The notes under the pieces are model-generated. The model made no database searches. It was given only the letters and a program-made list of their open reading frames with translations, and was not told the DNA's origin. The position numbers and the translations under genes are program-made. From Candidatus Flavonifractor merdavium (lineage in GTDB: Bacteria; Bacillota; Clostridia; Oscillospirales; Oscillospiraceae): a stretch of DNA of 35,041 bases. Each line of letters begins with the position of its first letter. Position 1 is the stretch's first letter. The stretch spans positions 1 through 35,041 of the forward strand of contig DWXF01000049.1 in NCBI GenBank assembly GCA_019119335.1. Direction: 5' to 3'. Shown in pieces: positions 23,606 through 32,104 of this stretch.

Positions 23606-25093
23606 ATGAAGCTCTATTTTCATGGCCACAACTACAAATACGCCGCCGAGCAGATGCTGCTGACCCTGTTTCCCGGCCAGCGGCCGGAGTACCCCGCCGG
23701 GCGACCGGAGGCGGGGGAGGACCACCTGATTCTCTCCCTCAGCCTGGGGAACCAGTGGGCCACCGCCTCCGCCGCCCTCACCTGGCAGGGGAAGTCCTGC
23801 CGGAAGACCCGGCGGTGCCCCCTGCCCCGGTCGGAGGACAAGGTGGCCCGGGACCGGGCCTTTCAGCAGATTTTGAAGCTGGCCTTTTACGAGGCGGGCA
23901 CCGCCCTGCTGGGCTATGAGCCCCCCTGGGGAGCTCTCACCGGGGTGCGGCCGGTGAAGATCCCCACCAAGGCCATGCTGGCCGGGGCCACCCCCGCCCA
24001 GGCGGAGCGGGTGCTGCGGGACACCTACCGCGTCTCCCCCCTCCGGCGGGAGCTGGCTATGGACTGCGCCAAAGCCTCCCTGGCGGCCTCGGCCTCCTTG
24101 CAGCCAAAGGAGGTGTCCCTCTATGTGGGCATCCCCTTCTGTCCCACCCGGTGCGCCTACTGCTCCTTCGTGTCCGCCGACGTGGGCCGGTCGCTGAAGC
24201 TCATCGACCCCTTCCTGGAGGCCCTTTCCCGGGAAATCGCCGCCACCGGCAGGGTACTGGAGGAGGCGAGACTAAAGGTGCGCACCATCTACTTCGGCGG
24301 CGGCACCCCCACCACCCTCACCGCCCAGCAGCTGGACCGGGTGATGGGGGAGCTCTCCGACCGCATGGACCTCTCCGGCTGCACCGAGTACACGGTGGAG
24401 GCCGGCCGGCCGGACACCATTACCCGGGAAAAGCTGGCGGTGCTGGCAAGGCGGGGCTGCGGCCGGGTGTCGGTGAATCCCCAGACCATGGAGGACCATG
24501 TGCTCTCCGCCATGGGCCGCGCCCACCGCTCGGCCGACATTCTGGAGGCCTTCCGCCTGGTGCGGGAGAGCGGCATTCCCTGCGTCAACATGGACCTGAT
24601 CGCCGGACTGCCCGCCGACAGCGTGGACGGCTTCCGCGCCTCCCTGGACCGGGTGCTGGAGCTGGCCCCGGAGAACATCACCGTCCACACCCTGGCCCTG
24701 AAAAAGGGCTCCCGGCTCATGGAGGAGGGCTCCGCCATCCCCTCCGGGGGCGACGTGGCCGCCATGCTGTACTACGCCTGGGCCGCCCTGCGCTCGGCGG
24801 GGCAGGCTCCCTACTACCTGTACCGGCAGAAGTATATGTCCGGCTCCTTTGAGAACGTGGGCTGGTGCCTGCCGGGCGCCGAGAGCCTGTACAACATCTG
24901 CATGATGGAGGAGCTGCACACCATCCTGTCTCTGGGTGGCGGCGGCATGACCAAGCTGGTGGACCCGGCGGCCGGGCGCATTGTCCGCATCGCCAACCCC
25001 AAGTACCCCAAGGAATATCTGGAGCGGATCGACGCTGTGTGCGACGAAAAGGCCCAGGCGGTCCGCTTCTACCAGTCAGAACAGGAGGGATGA
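23606..25093 (+). CDS. hemZ: Coproporphyrinogen dehydrogenase HemZ (radical SAM)
   Basis: Family of oxygen-independent coproporphyrinogen III oxidases, radical-SAM enzymes that decarboxylate propionates in heme synthesis. The 495-residue protein has a HemZ-specific N-terminal domain, the [4Fe-4S] motif GIPFCPTRCAYC with C179, C183 and C186, then YFGGGTPTTL, TVEAGRPDTI, RVSVNPQTM and the C-terminal MTKLVDP...RIANPKYPKEYLERID typical of Clostridia HemZ. The ATG at 23606 has GGAGG 5 bases upstream. Some clostridial HemZ proteins occur without full heme pathways, so the substrate is not certain. The stop overlaps the start region of the nucleoside kinase. Confidence 0.94.
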   Translation: MKLYFHGHNYKYAAEQMLLTLFPGQRPEYPAGRPEAGEDHLILSLSLGNQWATASAALTWQGKSCRKTRRCPLPRSEDKVARDRAFQQILKLAFYEAGTALLGYEPPWGALTGVRPVKIPTKAMLAGATPAQAERVLRDTYRVSPLRRELAMDCAKASLAASASLQPKEVSLYVGIPFCPTRCAYCSFVSADVGRSLKLIDPFLEALSREIAATGRVLEEARLKVRTIYFGGGTPTTLTAQQLDRVMGELSDRMDLSGCTEYTVEAGRPDTITREKLAVLARRGCGRVSVNPQTMEDHVLSAMGRAHRSADILEAFRLVRESGIPCVNMDLIAGLPADSVDGFRASLDRVLELAPENITVHTLALKKGSRLMEEGSAIPSGGDVAAMLYYAWAALRSAGQAPYYLYRQKYMSGSFENVGWCLPGAESLYNICMMEELHTILSLGGGGMTKLVDPAAGRIVRIANPKYPKEYLERIDAVCDEKAQAVRFYQSEQEG

Positions 25094-25095
25094 GT

Positions 25096-26043
25096 ATGCC
25101 CTATCAGCTCAGCGACATCAACCTGGGCCTGGAGACCGACCCCAAGGGCTTTCTGGAGCAGTGTGACGCCGCCTACCAGAGCCGCATCGACGCCGCCGTG
25201 GACCGCATTCTGGAGCGGATGAAGGTCAGCCCCATCGTGCTGCTGTCCGGCCCCTCCGGCTCGGGCAAGACCACCACCGCCCTCAAGCTGGAGCAGGAGC
25301 TGGAGCGGCGGGGGGTGAATACCCACACCATTTCCATGGACAACTACTTCAAGACCCTCAACCGCAAGACCGCCCCCCGGACGCCGGAGGGGGACATCGA
25401 CTTTGAGTCCCCCACGCTGCTGGACATGGAGCTGCTGGACGACACCTTCACCAGGCTCTCCCGGGGGGACTGGGTGATCGTGCCCAAGTTTGAGTTCGCC
25501 CGGCAGATGCGCAACGACAGCCGGGGCACCCCCCTGAAGCTGGACAAGAACGAAATCGCCATTTTCGAGGGCATCCACGCCCTCAACGACGACATCTTCG
25601 GCCGCCATCCCGAGGCCACGGGGCTGTATATCTCCGCCCGCTCCAATGTGCTGGAGGGGGAGGAGATGCGCTTCAAGGGCACCTGGATGCGCATTTCCCG
25701 CCGGGCGGTGCGGGACTACAATTTCCGTGGCACCGACCTGCTGGAAACCCTGATGATGTGGTATAATGTGCGCCGGGGGGAGAAAATGTACATATCCCCC
25801 TTCAAAAACCGGGCCAATATCATCATCGACTCCTCCCTGCCCTACGAGCCGGCGGTGTTCGCCAACTACGCGGTCGCCCTGGGTAAGACGGTGGACCAGG
25901 TGCCCGGGGACAACCCCCGGTACAAGGAGTTCCACGACCTGGTGGATTCCTTCCGGTACTTCGCCCCCCTGGACCCGGCGCTGGTGCCCGGGGAGTCCCT
26001 GATCCGGGAGTTCATCGGCGGGGGCAGCTATCACTATTCCTGA
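25096..26043 (+). CDS. Nucleoside (uridine) kinase family protein
   Basis: P-loop kinase of the uridine kinase/phosphoribulokinase superfamily, predicted to phosphorylate a nucleoside. The 315-residue protein has Walker A GPSGSGKTT at 52-60, the lid/substrate loop SMDNYFKTLNRK with DIDFESPTLLD, and the IFEGIHALND strand resembling uridine kinase. Clostridia often have this domain fused behind a TGS domain (about 550 residues); here it stands alone. The ATG at 25096 is favoured by GGAGG 7 bases upstream; an ATG at 25090 overlaps the hemZ stop. Confidence 0.88.
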   Translation: MPYQLSDINLGLETDPKGFLEQCDAAYQSRIDAAVDRILERMKVSPIVLLSGPSGSGKTTTALKLEQELERRGVNTHTISMDNYFKTLNRKTAPRTPEGDIDFESPTLLDMELLDDTFTRLSRGDWVIVPKFEFARQMRNDSRGTPLKLDKNEIAIFEGIHALNDDIFGRHPEATGLYISARSNVLEGEEMRFKGTWMRISRRAVRDYNFRGTDLLETLMMWYNVRRGEKMYISPFKNRANIIIDSSLPYEPAVFANYAVALGKTVDQVPGDNPRYKEFHDLVDSFRYFAPLDPALVPGESLIREFIGGGSYHYS

Positions 26044-26076
26044 AAATCCACCATTTATGAAAGAAGGCAGAACGAC

Positions 26077-26907
26077 ATGTCAGAATGTACCCACAACTGC
26101 TCCACCTGCGGGGAGAGCTGCGCCGAGCGCACCGCGCCCCAGGACCTCCAGGTGCCGGTGAACGGCCTGTCCCACGTGGGCAAGGTCATCGCCGTGGTCA
26201 GCGGCAAGGGGGGCGTGGGCAAGAGCCTGGTGACCTCCTCCCTGGCGGTGGCCATGCGCCGGCTGGGCAAGAAGGTGGGCGTGCTGGACGCCGACATCAC
26301 CGGCCCCTCCATCCCCACCGCCTTCGGCATCCACACCCGGGCCGAGGGCAGCGAGCTGGGCATCTACCCCGCCGAGAGCCGCACCGGCATTGAGATCATG
26401 AGCCTGAACCTGCTCACCGAGAACGAGACCGACCCGGTGGTGTGGCGGGGCCCCGTCATCGCCGGGGCGGTGAAGCAGTTCTGGACCGATGTCATCTGGG
26501 GGGACGTGGACTATCTGTTTGTGGATATGCCCCCCGGAACCGGCGACGTGCCCCTCACCGTGTTCCAGTCCCTGCCGGTGGACGGCATCGTGGTGGTCAC
26601 CTCTCCCCAGGACCTGGTGAGCATGATCGTCACCAAGGCGGTGAAGATGGCCGAGATGATGCACATTCCCGTGCTGGGCCTGGTGGAGAACTACTCCTAC
26701 TTCCAGTGCCCCGACTGCGGCAAGCGCCACGCCATCTTCGGCGAAAGCCACATTGAGCAGGTGGCCAAGGACCTGGGCCTGAAGGTGCTGGCCCAGCTGC
26801 CCATGGATCCCGCGGTGGCCGCCGCCTGCGACAGCGGCCGCATTGAGGAGCTGGAGCACAACTATTTGACCCAGGTGGCCCAGGCCCTGGCGGAGCAGGA
26901 AGGATAA
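26077..26907 (+). CDS. Mrp/NBP35-family Fe-S carrier ATPase
   Basis: Iron-sulfur cluster scaffold or carrier of the Mrp/ApbC family. The 276-residue protein begins with a cysteine-rich head, CTHNCSTCGESC (4-15), then the deviant Walker A SGKGGVGKS (42-50), VLDADITGPSIP, the MPPGTGD motif and VTSPQDLVSMIV. The bridging CxxC is C211 and C214 in QCPDCG. Starts 33 bp after the kinase with AAGAAGG upstream. It is the last gene of the plus-strand block; the intergenic region that follows carries Pho-box-like repeats and a strong hairpin. Confidence 0.95.
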   Translation: MSECTHNCSTCGESCAERTAPQDLQVPVNGLSHVGKVIAVVSGKGGVGKSLVTSSLAVAMRRLGKKVGVLDADITGPSIPTAFGIHTRAEGSELGIYPAESRTGIEIMSLNLLTENETDPVVWRGPVIAGAVKQFWTDVIWGDVDYLFVDMPPGTGDVPLTVFQSLPVDGIVVVTSPQDLVSMIVTKAVKMAEMMHIPVLGLVENYSYFQCPDCGKRHAIFGESHIEQVAKDLGLKVLAQLPMDPAVAAACDSGRIEELEHNYLTQVAQALAEQEG

Positions 26908-26917
26908 GGGAAGGATT

Positions 26918-26956
26918 TTCACAAATCGTTCACATTCGGTTCAAAACAGGTTCATA
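26918..26956 (+). promoter_or_regulatory. Four 11-bp-phased TTCA repeats resembling a Pho box
   Basis: TTCACA (26918), TTCACA (26929), TTCAAA (26940) and TTCATA (26951) begin exactly 11 bp apart. Gram-positive PhoP response regulators bind tandem TT(A/C/T)ACA-like hexamers with an 11-bp period, so this array fits a phosphate-starvation operator. It lies 11 bp after the mrp stop and points toward 26961-27066. Assignment rests on pattern only. Confidence 0.5.
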
Positions 26957-26960
26957 GCCG

Positions 26961-27066
26961 GGCTTTAGGATAAAGCCGTGGTCAGAAATGACTACACTCC
27001 CTCTCTTTCCTCTCTTCTTTCAATTCCGGAAACACAGGCCCGCGTAGGCGGCGGGCCTGTGTTTCT
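26961..27066 (+). ncRNA. Candidate small RNA, CU-rich with terminator
   Basis: Downstream of the phased repeats the plus-strand RNA would carry a 7-bp hairpin (26961-26977), a second 7-bp stem closed by a GAAA tetraloop (26978-26995), an unstructured pyrimidine run at 26997-27021 made almost only of C and U, and a 14-bp perfect terminator stem (27030-27064). This resembles Gram-positive trans-acting small RNAs whose C/U-rich stretch pairs with Shine-Dalgarno regions. Hfq is encoded in the same window. No open frame begins with a ribosome-binding site. The 5' end is uncertain because the best -10-like sequence (TAGGAT, 26966-26971) overlaps the first hairpin. It may instead be the 3' untranslated region of mrp. 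Confidence 0.4.
27030..27066 (+). terminator. Terminator ending the plus-strand block or candidate small RNA
   Basis: AAACACAGGCCCGC pairs perfectly with GCGGGCCTGTGTTT (27030-27064) around a 7-base loop; the tail is short (TTTCTG). Confidence 0.75.
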
Positions 27067-27080
27067 GCATTTGGGCAAAA

Positions 27081-27116
27081 AAGGGCGGGCGGCCCACCGG
27101 CCGCCCGCCCTTTTTC
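27081..27116. terminator. Bidirectional terminator before azlD
   Basis: GGGCGGGCGGCC pairs with GGCCGCCCGCCC (27083-27110) around a 4-base loop. Five T follow on the plus strand and six T on the minus strand, so it can end both the plus block and the azlCD transcript. Confidence 0.85.
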
Positions 27117-27118
27117 CG

Positions 27119-27451
27119 TTACGCAAACACCGTCTGTACCAGTACCATGTACAGGATGGTGCCGCCGAAAATGCTCAGCAGATTGTTGTGCTTCCACAGG
27201 TGGAGGGCCACCACCGCCGCCACCGAGATGAGTTGGGGGAGCCAGCCCCCCAGGGAGAGGAAGGACAGGTCCCTGAGGCAGTAGATGATGAGCATGGCGA
27301 TAATGGCGGGGGGGAGCACCCGGCCCAGGTAGAGCACCAGCTTGGGGGGCGAGGAGCCCCGGTCAAAGAGCAGGAAGGGGAGGGCCCGGGTGAGAAAGGT
27401 GACGACGGCCATCACCGCGATGGCGGCGATGGCTCCGGCGGTAGTCAGCAT
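27119..27451 (-). CDS. azlD: Branched-chain amino acid exporter small subunit AzlD
   Basis: Small partner of AzlC in the LIV-E type exporter. The 110-residue protein is almost wholly hydrophobic, with about four membrane segments and the family features TRALPFLLF (about 20-28), [21 protein letters not shown] (in pieces at about 41-60) and a C-terminal [12 protein letters not shown] helix. The ATG at 27451 overlaps the end of azlC by 7 bp, typical translational coupling, with GGAGAAGGAAG upstream. Confidence 0.92.
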   Translation of the reverse strand: MLTTAGAIAAIAVMAVVTFLTRALPFLLFDRGSSPPKLVLYLGRVLPPAIIAMLIIYCLRDLSFLSLGGWLPQLISVAAVVALHLWKHNNLLSIFGGTILYMVLVQTVFA

Positions 27452-28164
27452 ACTTCCTTCTCCTCCTTTTCCTCCAGCCGGTCCCGCAGCGCCAGCAGCA
27501 CCACCACGATGACCGCCAGGGAGACAATGAGCATCTGCTGCTGGCCGAAGATCTGTCCCAGGATCATCAGGCACACAATGGTGACAATGCCGCCCAGCAG
27601 GGCGGGCAGGTGCCTGGCGTAGGCCTTCCACTGGTCCACGGCGATGACCACGAACAGGGCGGTCATGGCAAAGTCGATGCCCTCGGTGCTGATGGGGAGC
27701 ACCGCCCCCGCCACCGCGCCGATCACCGAGCCCAGAATCCAGTAGCTCTGGTCCAGCAGGGCGATGGCGAAATAGAAGTTCTTGGGATTCACCCCCACCG
27801 GAGCCTGGGCGGAGGACAGCAGAGCATAGGTCTCGTCGGTAAGGGAAAAGATCATATAGAACTTCCGCCAGCCCATGCCCCGGAACTTCTCCAGCATGGA
27901 CAGCCCGTACACCAGATGGCGGAAGTTGATGAGCAGGGTCATGAGAGCCACGGTGCCCAGGGAGGCGGCGGCAGCCAGCAGGCTCACCCCCAGGTACTGC
28001 CCCGACCCGGCGTAGATGGTGAGGCTCATGAAAAAGGCCCAGATGAAATTATATCCGATGTCCTGGAGCATGAAGCCGAAGGCCATGCCGATGGCCAGAT
28101 AGCCCATCAGCACCGGCACCGTCACCGGAAAGGCGGCGGCAAGCGCTTTGCGGTCCATTTTCAT
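27445..28164 (-). CDS. azlC: Branched-chain amino acid exporter large subunit AzlC
   Basis: Large membrane subunit of the AzlCD exporter for leucine, isoleucine, valine or related compounds. The 239-residue protein has about seven to eight transmembrane helices; family features are [12 protein letters not shown] (about 21-32), [27 protein letters not shown] and [10 protein letters not shown]. The C-terminal tail is charged ([13 protein letters not shown]). An ATG two codons downstream (28158) has a slightly better spaced GAAGTGG site and may be the true start. Its own promoter is at 28195-28223. Confidence 0.93.
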   Translation of the reverse strand: MKMDRKALAAAFPVTVPVLMGYLAIGMAFGFMLQDIGYNFIWAFFMSLTIYAGSGQYLGVSLLAAAASLGTVALMTLLINFRHLVYGLSMLEKFRGMGWRKFYMIFSLTDETYALLSSAQAPVGVNPKNFYFAIALLDQSYWILGSVIGAVAGAVLPISTEGIDFAMTALFVVIAVDQWKAYARHLPALLGGIVTIVCLMILGQIFGQQQMLIVSLAVIVVVLLALRDRLEEKEEKEVC

Positions 28165-28194
28165 CCACTTCTTTCTCTGTTTGGTCGGTGTTTC

Positions 28195-28223
28195 ATTTTA
28201 CACACTTTAGCTGGGAAAAGCAA
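28195..28223 (-). promoter_or_regulatory. Promoter of azlCD
   Basis: On the minus strand -35 TTGCTT (28218-28223) and -10 TAAAAT (28195-28200), 17 bp spacing, with a TG just upstream of the -10. Confidence 0.55.
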
Positions 28224-28261
28224 TACCGGCCGCACAATTTTGTCCCCCTACACAGTGCGCA

Positions 28262-28289
28262 TTGTATTTTCCAGAAAAATCTGTATAAT
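28262..28289 (+). promoter_or_regulatory. Promoter of the lipid kinase-mnmG-mnmA block
   Basis: -35 TTGTAT (28262-28267) and a perfect -10 TATAAT (28284-28289), 16 bp spacing. The start near 28296 leaves a leader of about 24 bases containing GAGGAG before the ATG at 28320. Confidence 0.7.
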
Positions 28290-28319
28290 ACTCAATAAAC
28301 CATTCTGAGGAGCGAACCT

Positions 28320-29213
28320 ATGGACAAACTTCTGTTTCTCTACAACCTCCACGCGGGGAAGGGGATGCTGCGGGGCAAGCTGGCCCCGATCCTGGACGCG
28401 CTGACCGAACACTGGGACGTGACGGTTCACCCCACCCGGGGCCCCGGGGATGCCGCCGCGGTGGCTCACGACCGGGCGGGGGAGTTCAAGCGCATTGTGT
28501 GCTCCGGCGGCGACGGCACCCTCCACGAGGTGGTCAGCGGCCTGATGACCCTGCCGGAGGGGGAGCGGCCGGAGGTGGGATATATCCCCGCGGGCACCAC
28601 CAACGACTTCGCCAAAAATCTGAGCCTGCCCGGCACCCTGAACGAGGCCGCCGCGGTGGCGGCGGCGGGGGCGCCCCGTCCGGTGGACATCGGCTCCTTC
28701 AACGACCAGAGCTTTCTCTATGTGGCCGCCTTCGGGGCCTTTACCGACGTAGCCTACAACACTCCCCAGCAGGCCAAGAACCTGCTGGGCCACCTGGCCT
28801 ACGTGATGGAGGGAGCCACCCGTCTGGGCTCCATCCAGCCCCACCCCATGACGGTGGAGTACGACGGGGGCGCGGTGTCCGACGGCTTCTGCTACGGCAT
28901 GGTGTCCAACACCATCTCGGTGGGAGGCTTCAAGGGCACCCCCGCCCAGCCGGTGGCCCTGGACGACGGGCTGTTCGAGGTGGCCCTGGTGCGCCAGCCC
29001 CAGAACCCCCTCCAGCTCCAGGGCATCTTCAAGGCCCTGGCCAATATGGCCGACGACGACGGGGGACTGGTCACCTGCTTCCGCACCAGCCGGCTGCACA
29101 TCGTCAGCCAGGAGCCCCTGGACTGGACCCTGGACGGGGAGTTCGGCGGCACTCACCGGCAGGCGGAGATTGTCAACCACAAGCGGGCGGTGACCATTGT
29201 ACACGGCGCATAA
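28320..29213 (+). CDS. Diacylglycerol kinase family lipid kinase
   Basis: DagK/YegS-type enzyme that phosphorylates diacylglycerol or a related lipid with ATP. The 297-residue protein has the nucleotide-binding signature [14 protein letters not shown] at 61-74, [13 protein letters not shown] (about 90-102), and the C-terminal beta-sandwich domain with [10 protein letters not shown] and [12 protein letters not shown]. The ATG at 28320 follows TGAGGAGCG. In Gram-positives such kinases recycle diacylglycerol released during lipoteichoic acid synthesis; whether that is its task here is inference. It is 16 bp ahead of mnmG. Confidence 0.93.
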   Translation: MDKLLFLYNLHAGKGMLRGKLAPILDALTEHWDVTVHPTRGPGDAAAVAHDRAGEFKRIVCSGGDGTLHEVVSGLMTLPEGERPEVGYIPAGTTNDFAKNLSLPGTLNEAAAVAAAGAPRPVDIGSFNDQSFLYVAAFGAFTDVAYNTPQQAKNLLGHLAYVMEGATRLGSIQPHPMTVEYDGGAVSDGFCYGMVSNTISVGGFKGTPAQPVALDDGLFEVALVRQPQNPLQLQGIFKALANMADDDGGLVTCFRTSRLHIVSQEPLDWTLDGEFGGTHRQAEIVNHKRAVTIVHGA

Positions 29214-29229
29214 GAGGGAAGAAACAGAG

Positions 29230-31035
29230 ATGGACTATCAAGCGGGACGTTATGATGTGGCGGTGATCGGCGCGGGCCACGCGGGAATTGAGGCGGCCCT
29301 GGCTGCCGCCCGGCTGGGCCTGAGGACCCTGTGCTTTACCGTCAACCTGGATGCGGTGGGCAATATGCCCTGCAATCCGGCCATCGGGGGCACCGGCAAG
29401 GGCCATCTGGTGCGGGAGCTGGACGCTCTGGGGGGCGAGATGGCCAGAGCCGCCGACCGGGCCTGCATCCAGTACCGGCTCTTGAACCGGGGCAAGGGCC
29501 CGGCGGTGTGGTCCCTCCGGGCCCAGGCCGACCGGCGGCGGTACCAGGAGGTGATGAAGCACACCCTGGAAAAGCAGGAGAACCTGTGGGTGAAGCAGGC
29601 GGAGGTCACCGACATTTATACGGAAAACGGCCATGTGTCCGCCGTGCGCACCGTCTACGGGGCGGTGTACCAGGTGAAGGCCGCCATTATCGCCTCGGGC
29701 ACCTACCTGGGGGGCCGCACCATCGTGGGGGAGGTGGCACGGGACTCCGGGCCCGACGGCCTGGCCGCCGCCAATTCCCTCACCGACTGCTTGAAAGGGC
29801 TGGGGCTGTCCCTCCGCCGGTTCAAGACGGGCACGCCCCCCCGGGTCAACGCCCGCAGCGTGGACTTTTCCAAAATGGAGCTCCAGCCGGGGGATGAGGA
29901 GGTGCTGCCCTTCTCCTTCGAGACCAAAATCCCCCCGGAAAATCAGGCGGTGTGCTGGCTGACCTACACCAATGAAAAGACCCACGCCGTGATCCGGGCC
30001 AACCTGGACCGCTCCCCCCTGTATGACGGCACCATTGAGGGGGTGGGCCCCCGGTACTGCCCCTCCATTGAGACCAAGCTGGTCCGCTTCCCCGACAAGG
30101 ACCGGCACCAGCTCTTTGTGGAGCCCATGGGGCTCAACACCGAGGAGCTGTACATCCAGGGCTTTTCCTCCTCCCTGCCGGAAGACGTGCAGGTGGCCAT
30201 GCTCCGCACCATCCCCGGCCTGGAGGAGGCCGAGATGACCCGGCCGGCCTACGCCATCGAGTACGACTGCGTGGACCCCACCCAGCTTCTGCCCACCCTG
30301 GAGCACAAAAAAGTGCCCGGTCTGTACGGGGCCGGGCAGTTCAACGGCTCCTCCGGATATGAGGAGGCCGCCGTCCAGGGCTTTGTGGCGGGAGTAAACG
30401 CCGCGCTGAAGATCCTGGGCCGGGAGCCGCTGATCCTGCGCCGGGACCAGGGGTATATCGGGGTGCTCATCGACGATCTGGTGACCAAGGGCACCGACGA
30501 GCCCTACCGGATGATGACCTCCCGCACCGAGTACCGGCTCCTCCACCGACAGGATAACGCCGACCGGCGGCTGTGCCCCATCGGCCACGCCATCGGGCTG
30601 GTGAGCGACGAGAGGATGGCGGAGGTGGAGGCCAAGTACGCCGCCGTGGACCGGGAGATCAAGCGGCTGGAGCACACCGGCACCAGAGACGGGCGGCTGT
30701 GCGACCTGCTGCGCCGTCCGGAAAACAGCTATGACAGTCTGGCCGGCGTGGACCCTGGGCGGCCGGAGTTATCCGCAGAGATCACCCAGGCGGTGGAAAT
30801 CGCGGTGAAATACCAGGGGTACATCGACCGGCAGCTGCGCCAGGTGGCGGAGCAGCGGAAGATGGAGGACAGGCCCCTGCCCCCCGACCTGGACTACCTG
30901 CACATGGAGGGCCTGCGGCTGGAGGCCCGGCAGAAGCTGGACCAGATCCGGCCGCTGAACCTGGGACAGGCCAGCCGCATTTCCGGGGTCAGTCCGGCGG
31001 ACATCGCCGTGCTGCTGGTATTTTTGGAGAAGTAA
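29230..31035 (+). CDS. mnmG: tRNA uridine-5-carboxymethylaminomethyl modification enzyme MnmG
   Basis: FAD protein that with MnmE installs the cmnm5 group on wobble U34. The 601-residue protein has the FAD-binding GAGHAG at 14-19, the signatures [22 protein letters not shown] (in pieces at 50-72) and [15 protein letters not shown], and [14 protein letters not shown]. It is slightly shorter than the common 620-630 residues because of a trimmed C-terminal region. The ATG at 29230 is chosen over an upstream in-frame ATG at 29197 that lies inside the lipid kinase gene. MnmE is not in this window. mnmA follows by 9 bp, so both arms of U34 modification are co-expressed. Confidence 0.96.
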   Translation: MDYQAGRYDVAVIGAGHAGIEAALAAARLGLRTLCFTVNLDAVGNMPCNPAIGGTGKGHLVRELDALGGEMARAADRACIQYRLLNRGKGPAVWSLRAQADRRRYQEVMKHTLEKQENLWVKQAEVTDIYTENGHVSAVRTVYGAVYQVKAAIIASGTYLGGRTIVGEVARDSGPDGLAAANSLTDCLKGLGLSLRRFKTGTPPRVNARSVDFSKMELQPGDEEVLPFSFETKIPPENQAVCWLTYTNEKTHAVIRANLDRSPLYDGTIEGVGPRYCPSIETKLVRFPDKDRHQLFVEPMGLNTEELYIQGFSSSLPEDVQVAMLRTIPGLEEAEMTRPAYAIEYDCVDPTQLLPTLEHKKVPGLYGAGQFNGSSGYEEAAVQGFVAGVNAALKILGREPLILRRDQGYIGVLIDDLVTKGTDEPYRMMTSRTEYRLLHRQDNADRRLCPIGHAIGLVSDERMAEVEAKYAAVDREIKRLEHTGTRDGRLCDLLRRPENSYDSLAGVDPGRPELSAEITQAVEIAVKYQGYIDRQLRQVAEQRKMEDRPLPPDLDYLHMEGLRLEARQKLDQIRPLNLGQASRISGVSPADIAVLLVFLEK

Positions 31036-31044
31036 GGAGCAGAT

Positions 31045-32049
31045 ATGGAACCCATTGTTTTGGGCCTGTCCGGCGGGGTGGACTCCGCCGTGGCGGCCAC
31101 CCTTTTGCAGCGGCAGGGCTTTGCCGTTACCGGCCTCTATCTGGACATCGGCCTGGGGGGCTCGGGCAGAGAGGACGCCGCCGCCGTGGCGGACCGGCTG
31201 GGCATCCCCCTGAAAATCGCCGACATCCGGCAGGAGCTGGAGCAGGAGGTCTGCGCCCCCTTTGCCGCCGGGTATCTGGCGGGCCGCACGCCCCTGCCCT
31301 GCGCCATGTGCAACCCGGCGGTGAAGTTCCCCGCCCTGTTTCGTCTGGCGGAGGAGCTGGGGGCCAGATACGTTTCCACAGGCCACTACGCCAATGTGGA
31401 GAGCGGCGTGCTGAAAAAGGGACGGCCCGCCAACGACCAGTCCTATATGCTGGCCCGGCTCACCAGGGCGCAGTTGCAGCAGGTAGTTTTCCCGCTGGGC
31501 CCCTACGAAAAGCGGCAGGTGCGGGAGCTGGCCCGGGACTTCGGCATCCCGGTGGCGGACAAGCCCGACTCCATGGAGATCTGCTTTATCCCCAGCGGGG
31601 ATTACGCCGCCTGGCTGGAGGAACAGGGGTTTTCCACACCTGTGGGAAACTATGTGGATAACTCCGGTAAGGTGCTGGGGCAGCATAAAGGTATTCACCA
31701 TTACACCCTGGGCCAGGGGAGAGGACTGGGGGTATCGGGACCCCACCGGTACTATGTGTCGGCCATCCGGCCCGAGACCAATGAGGTGGTGCTCTCCGAC
31801 GGGTCCGACCTGGGCAGGGACGTGGTATACGGCGCCCAGCCCAACTGGCTCGCCATTGACGGCCTGACCGGGCCCATGGAGGTGACGGTACGGCTGCGCC
31901 ACTCCCGGACGGAGCAGGAGGCCGTTTTGTCCTGCGAAGGGAAGGGTATCCGGCTGGACATGAAAACCCCCGCCCGGGCCCCCACACCAGGGCAGCTGGC
32001 GGTGTTCTACCAGGGGGACGCCGTGGTGGGGTCGGCCTGGATCATGTAG
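31045..32049 (+). CDS. mnmA: tRNA 2-thiouridine(34) synthase MnmA
   Basis: ATP-dependent thiolase that places sulfur at C2 of wobble U34 in tRNAs for Lys, Glu and Gln. The 334-residue protein has the PP-loop SGGVDS at 9-14, the first catalytic cysteine C89 in PCAMCNPAVKF, and the second, C180, in DSMEICFIP. The C-terminal beta barrel is present (YYVSAIRPETNEV, LRHSRTEQEA). It is about 25 residues shorter than typical MnmA, largely in the N-terminal part between the PP-loop and C89. It may be a second, divergent copy, since many Clostridia encode another mnmA beside iscS. It ends at a strong bidirectional terminator. Confidence 0.93.
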   Translation: MEPIVLGLSGGVDSAVAATLLQRQGFAVTGLYLDIGLGGSGREDAAAVADRLGIPLKIADIRQELEQEVCAPFAAGYLAGRTPLPCAMCNPAVKFPALFRLAEELGARYVSTGHYANVESGVLKKGRPANDQSYMLARLTRAQLQQVVFPLGPYEKRQVRELARDFGIPVADKPDSMEICFIPSGDYAAWLEEQGFSTPVGNYVDNSGKVLGQHKGIHHYTLGQGRGLGVSGPHRYYVSAIRPETNEVVLSDGSDLGRDVVYGAQPNWLAIDGLTGPMEVTVRLRHSRTEQEAVLSCEGKGIRLDMKTPARAPTPGQLAVFYQGDAVVGSAWIM

Positions 32050-32061
32050 AGAAACAAAAAA

Positions 32062-32096
32062 ATGGGGCGCATTGCCGTTCAGGCAATGCGCCCCAT
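32062..32096. terminator. Bidirectional terminator between mnmA and the hypothetical gene
   Basis: ATGGGGCGCATTGCC pairs perfectly with GGCAATGCGCCCCAT (15 bp) around a 5-base loop. On the minus strand it is followed by seven T, on the plus strand by CTGCTTTCTT. Confidence 0.9.
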
Positions 32097-32104
32097 CTGC
32101 TTTC

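Noticed and set aside
26982..27197. A 71-codon minus-strand frame reading across the terminators downstream of azlD
   Set aside because: It crosses two strong hairpins and the end of azlD, has no ribosome-binding site and its product resembles no protein.
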